A model generated the notes under the pieces. It was not told where the DNA came from and did not search any database. It saw only the letters and a list, made by a program, of their open reading frames with translations. Position numbers and translations under genes: made by a program. From positions 124,001-188,000 of the forward strand of contig CAZSQZ010000001.1 in NCBI GenBank assembly GCA_964609215.1: a stretch of 64,000 nt of DNA, given 5' to 3'. Of the stretch, positions 62,147-64,000 are shown one piece after another. Numbering within the stretch: the stretch's first letter is position 1; every line of letters starts with the position of its first letter. The stretch comes from JABDKJ01 sp964609215. GTDB taxonomy: Bacteria; Bacteroidota; Bacteroidia; Flavobacteriales_D; JABDKJ01.

Positions 62147-64000
62147 TTATTTGCTTTGAGCTAGGTCTTTTTGCTTTTGATATTCTTTGTTCATCTCAAT
62201 ACCTTCTTTCAAAAATTCAATATACTCATCCGTATCTGGAGTATATCCTACCGGTTTATTCATAAGGCAGCCATCTGGACTCAAGATAGCATATAAGGGT
62301 TGTGTACTATTTGCAAAAGACATTATTTCCAAAGTTGACCATTTGTTTCCTATGGTTCTTATTTTCTTTTCTTTTTTAGACCCATTACTGTAGGTAATTA
62401 AAACAATGTCTTGTTCTTCTAAGGGTAGTTCTCTTTTATCATCAACATATAAAGAGACCACTTGAAACTCTTCACTCAATAACTTATATACCTCTTCTTT
62501 GGGCCAGACGTTTTCCTCCATTCTTCGACAATTTACGCAAGCATGGCCCGTGAAGTCCACAAAAATTGGTTTCTCCTTTTCTAATGCTTTTTCCTGTGCT
62601 AAATAAAAATCATCCGAGCAGTCCAAGTCCAATGGACAATCTGATTCATGTTCATACCAACTATAATGTTTGTAAGGAGGAAATCCAGCCAACAGGCCAT
62701 GTTCCCAGGTTGGATTTTTTAACATTCCAGGAAATAGATAAATAGCAAATGCCAGAAATAGACCTGCAAAAGCTATTCTAGAAGTTGACAATTTTTTTAT
62801 TGGTGAATCATGAGGAAACTTGATGACTCCAAGAAGGTAAAGCCCACATGCTGCGGAGAGCAAGAACCAAATCAAAAAGAATGTTTCTCTCTTAACCCAT
62901 CCATATTGGTGAACTAAGTCTGCATTTGAAAGAAACTTAACCGCGAGTGCTAACTCCACAAATCCAAGAACAACTTTTACGGAATTCAACCAACCTCCAG
63001 ATGATGGAAGTTTATTCATCAATTGAGGAAACATTGCAAACAGAGCAAATGGAAATCCGAGAGCAATTCCAAACCCAGCTAAAGCCATTGTTAAAGGCCA
63101 TGGTCCACCTTTTAAAACTCCAGCAAGTAAGGAGCCTAATATTGGACCAGTGCATGAAAATGAGACGATCGCCAAAGTCATTGCCATAAAGAAAATTCCA
63201 ATTAACCCTGATCTATTCGATGCAGAATCTGCTTTATTGGCAATTGAGCTTGGTAGGGTTAATTCATAATAACCAAAGAAACTTCCAGCAAAAAATATGA
63301 AGATTGCGAAAAAGAAAATGTTCAACCAAAAACCGGTGGATATTTCATTGAGGATATCAGGACTAACATTCCAAATATGGAATGGTACTGCGATAACAGT
63401 ATAAATCGCAAAAATGAAAAACCCATAAGTAATTGCTCTAATTTTTCCTTTCTTTTTATCCTCGCTTCCCTTTGTAAAGTAAGAAACTGTCAATGGAATC
63501 ATTGGAAAAACGCAAGGCGTTATCAAAGCAATTAAACCACCAGCTATTCCTCCGAAAAAAGCCAGTAACAATTCTTTGAGTGACAAAGGATCTTTTTCTT
63601 CGCTCGATTCGCTATCCGCAGAGTAGGGATTCTCTATATCCACACATTCCAATTCATATTTTGCATTGTCATAAGTTCCATCCGTATCAGCCAGTGATTG
63701 CCCTGCTGAAACTTCCTTACCCGTCTTCAAGTCAATCTTAAAGTCCAAGAAGTTAGGAGGAAGACATTCTTTGTCACTGCAAAGCATATATTCTAAATAA
63801 CCTTGCACAACTCCCTTTCCATCTGCTTTTAAGTTCTGAGAAAAGACTACTTCATCTTCAAAATAGGCCAAGTCCATTTCAAAATTAGGATCAAAATGAA
63901 CGATAGGCTCAGGCTCACTTATCTTGCCGATTTCACGTACATCTGAAGAATCTATATAAATTGTAAATGAGGTAGGAACTGGACCAATTTTTTCGGGATC
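62147..64000 (-). CDS. dsbD: thiol:disulfide interchange protein DsbD (5' end outside window)
   Basis: 617 residues visible; the frame is open to the right edge (upstream residues read DPEKIGPVPTSFTIYIDSS ...), so the signal peptide and first part of the N-terminal domain are missing. It passes electrons from cytoplasmic thioredoxin to periplasmic proteins. Parts: periplasmic alpha domain with the CSDKECLPP Cys pair, a membrane domain of about eight segments with GLIALITPCVFPMIPLTVSY and FSCTGPILGSLL Cys residues, and a C-terminal thioredoxin domain with CVNC. All three redox Cys pairs are kept. It may support maturation of c-type cytochromes such as the CxxCH protein at 35 kb. Confidence 0.93.
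   Translation of the reverse strand, partial: DPEKIGPVPTSFTIYIDSSDVREIGKISEPEPIVHFDPNFEMDLAYFEDEVVFSQNLKADGKGVVQGYLEYMLCSDKECLPPNFLDFKIDLKTGKEVSAGQSLADTDGTYDNAKYELECVDIENPYSADSESSEEKDPLSLKELLLAFFGGIAGGLIALITPCVFPMIPLTVSYFTKGSEDKKKGKIRAITYGFFIFAIYTVIAVPFHIWNVSPDILNEISTGFWLNIFFFAIFIFFAGSFFGYYELTLPSSIANKADSASNRSGLIGIFFMAMTLAIVSFSCTGPILGSLLAGVLKGGPWPLTMALAGFGIALGFPFALFAMFPQLMNKLPSSGGWLNSVKVVLGFVELALAVKFLSNADLVHQYGWVKRETFFLIWFLLSAACGLYLLGVIKFPHDSPIKKLSTSRIAFAGLFLAFAIYLFPGMLKNPTWEHGLLAGFPPYKHYSWYEHESDCPLDLDCSDDFYLAQEKALEKEKPIFVDFTGHACVNCRRMEENVWPKEEVYKLLSEEFQVVSLYVDDKRELPLEEQDIVLITYSNGSKKEKKIRTIGNKWSTLEIMSFANSTQPLYAILSPDGCLMNKPVGYTPDTDEYIEFLKEGIEMNKEYQKQKDLAQSK

Noticed and set aside
1..64000. Mobile elements or prophage
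   Set aside because: No transposase, integrase, recombinase or phage structural gene was recognised; the only hint is the short tRNA-Val 3' copy.

Overview
The window is about 35% GC by eye and comes from a free-living, probably marine member of the Bacteroidota. Evidence: a type IX secretion system (T9SS) core (porU, porV, gldJ, two PorP/SprF proteins), five very large or repeat-rich surface proteins ending in T9SS sorting domains, a FecI/FecR/TonB-receptor module, and promoters of the TTG-N19-TAnnTTTG type in front of nhaB and tRNA-Val. A family placement (Cryomorphaceae-like Flavobacteriales or Saprospirales) is only a guess. No transposase, integrase, phage gene or CRISPR array is visible, and no rRNA.

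Layout. 1-4.7 kb: end of an ECF sigma gene, its FecR anti-sigma factor, a TonB-dependent receptor with an STN domain, and a DUF4249-type lipoprotein. 4.8-12.1 kb: a ~2100-residue adhesin-like protein (two copies of a three-domain Ig-like block, then ~700 residues of Asp-rich calcium-binding repeats, then a type B sorting domain), followed by its PorP/SprF partner. 12.1-22.4 kb, minus strand: porU-porV-cdd-pdhA-pdhC-recG, tightly packed. 22.5-26.6 kb, plus strand: PorP/SprF, gldJ, murF. 26.6-34.7 kb: acyl-CoA dehydrogenase, anmK, nhaB, exbB-exbD-tonB, two tandem HxlR regulators, folC. 34.7-35.1 kb: tRNA-Val(TAC) with a second copy of its 3' end. 35.1-41.6 kb: a CxxCH protein, methyltransferase, ABC ATPase, cobalamin adenosyltransferase, a DUF2795 protein, secA. 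41.7-55.1 kb: four T9SS cargo proteins and, among them, an ECF sigma factor with a predicted dual-membrane-spanning anti-sigma factor. 55.2-64 kb: comM/yifB, an orphan membrane protein, a lipid A acyltransferase, a GH3 glucosidase, a coiled-coil membrane protein, gmhA and a dsbD cut by the window edge.

How the genes fit together. SecA exports signal-peptide-bearing cargo to the periplasm. GldJ and PorP/SprF belong to the T9SS motor and outer-membrane parts. PorV shuttles cargo and PorU removes the type A sorting domain. The cargo seen here would be surface or secreted products: an adhesin, a subtilase, an FG-GAP protein, a cysteine-repeat protein and a SprB-repeat protein. ExbB-ExbD-TonB would power the receptor near the left edge.

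Most notable. (1) recG and cdd both lack any ATG, GTG or TTG that would give a full-length protein. Each has conserved N-terminal coding sequence upstream of the first such codon and is best read from a CTG just after the stop of the gene before it, in the same frame. (2) The sigma/anti-sigma pair at 48.5-50.7 kb predicts one polypeptide crossing both membranes, with a perfect 12-bp hairpin 13 nt before the sigma start codon and a recently homogenised 180-bp repeat gene next door. (3) A degenerate second tRNA-Val 3' end lies in a structured non-coding stretch.
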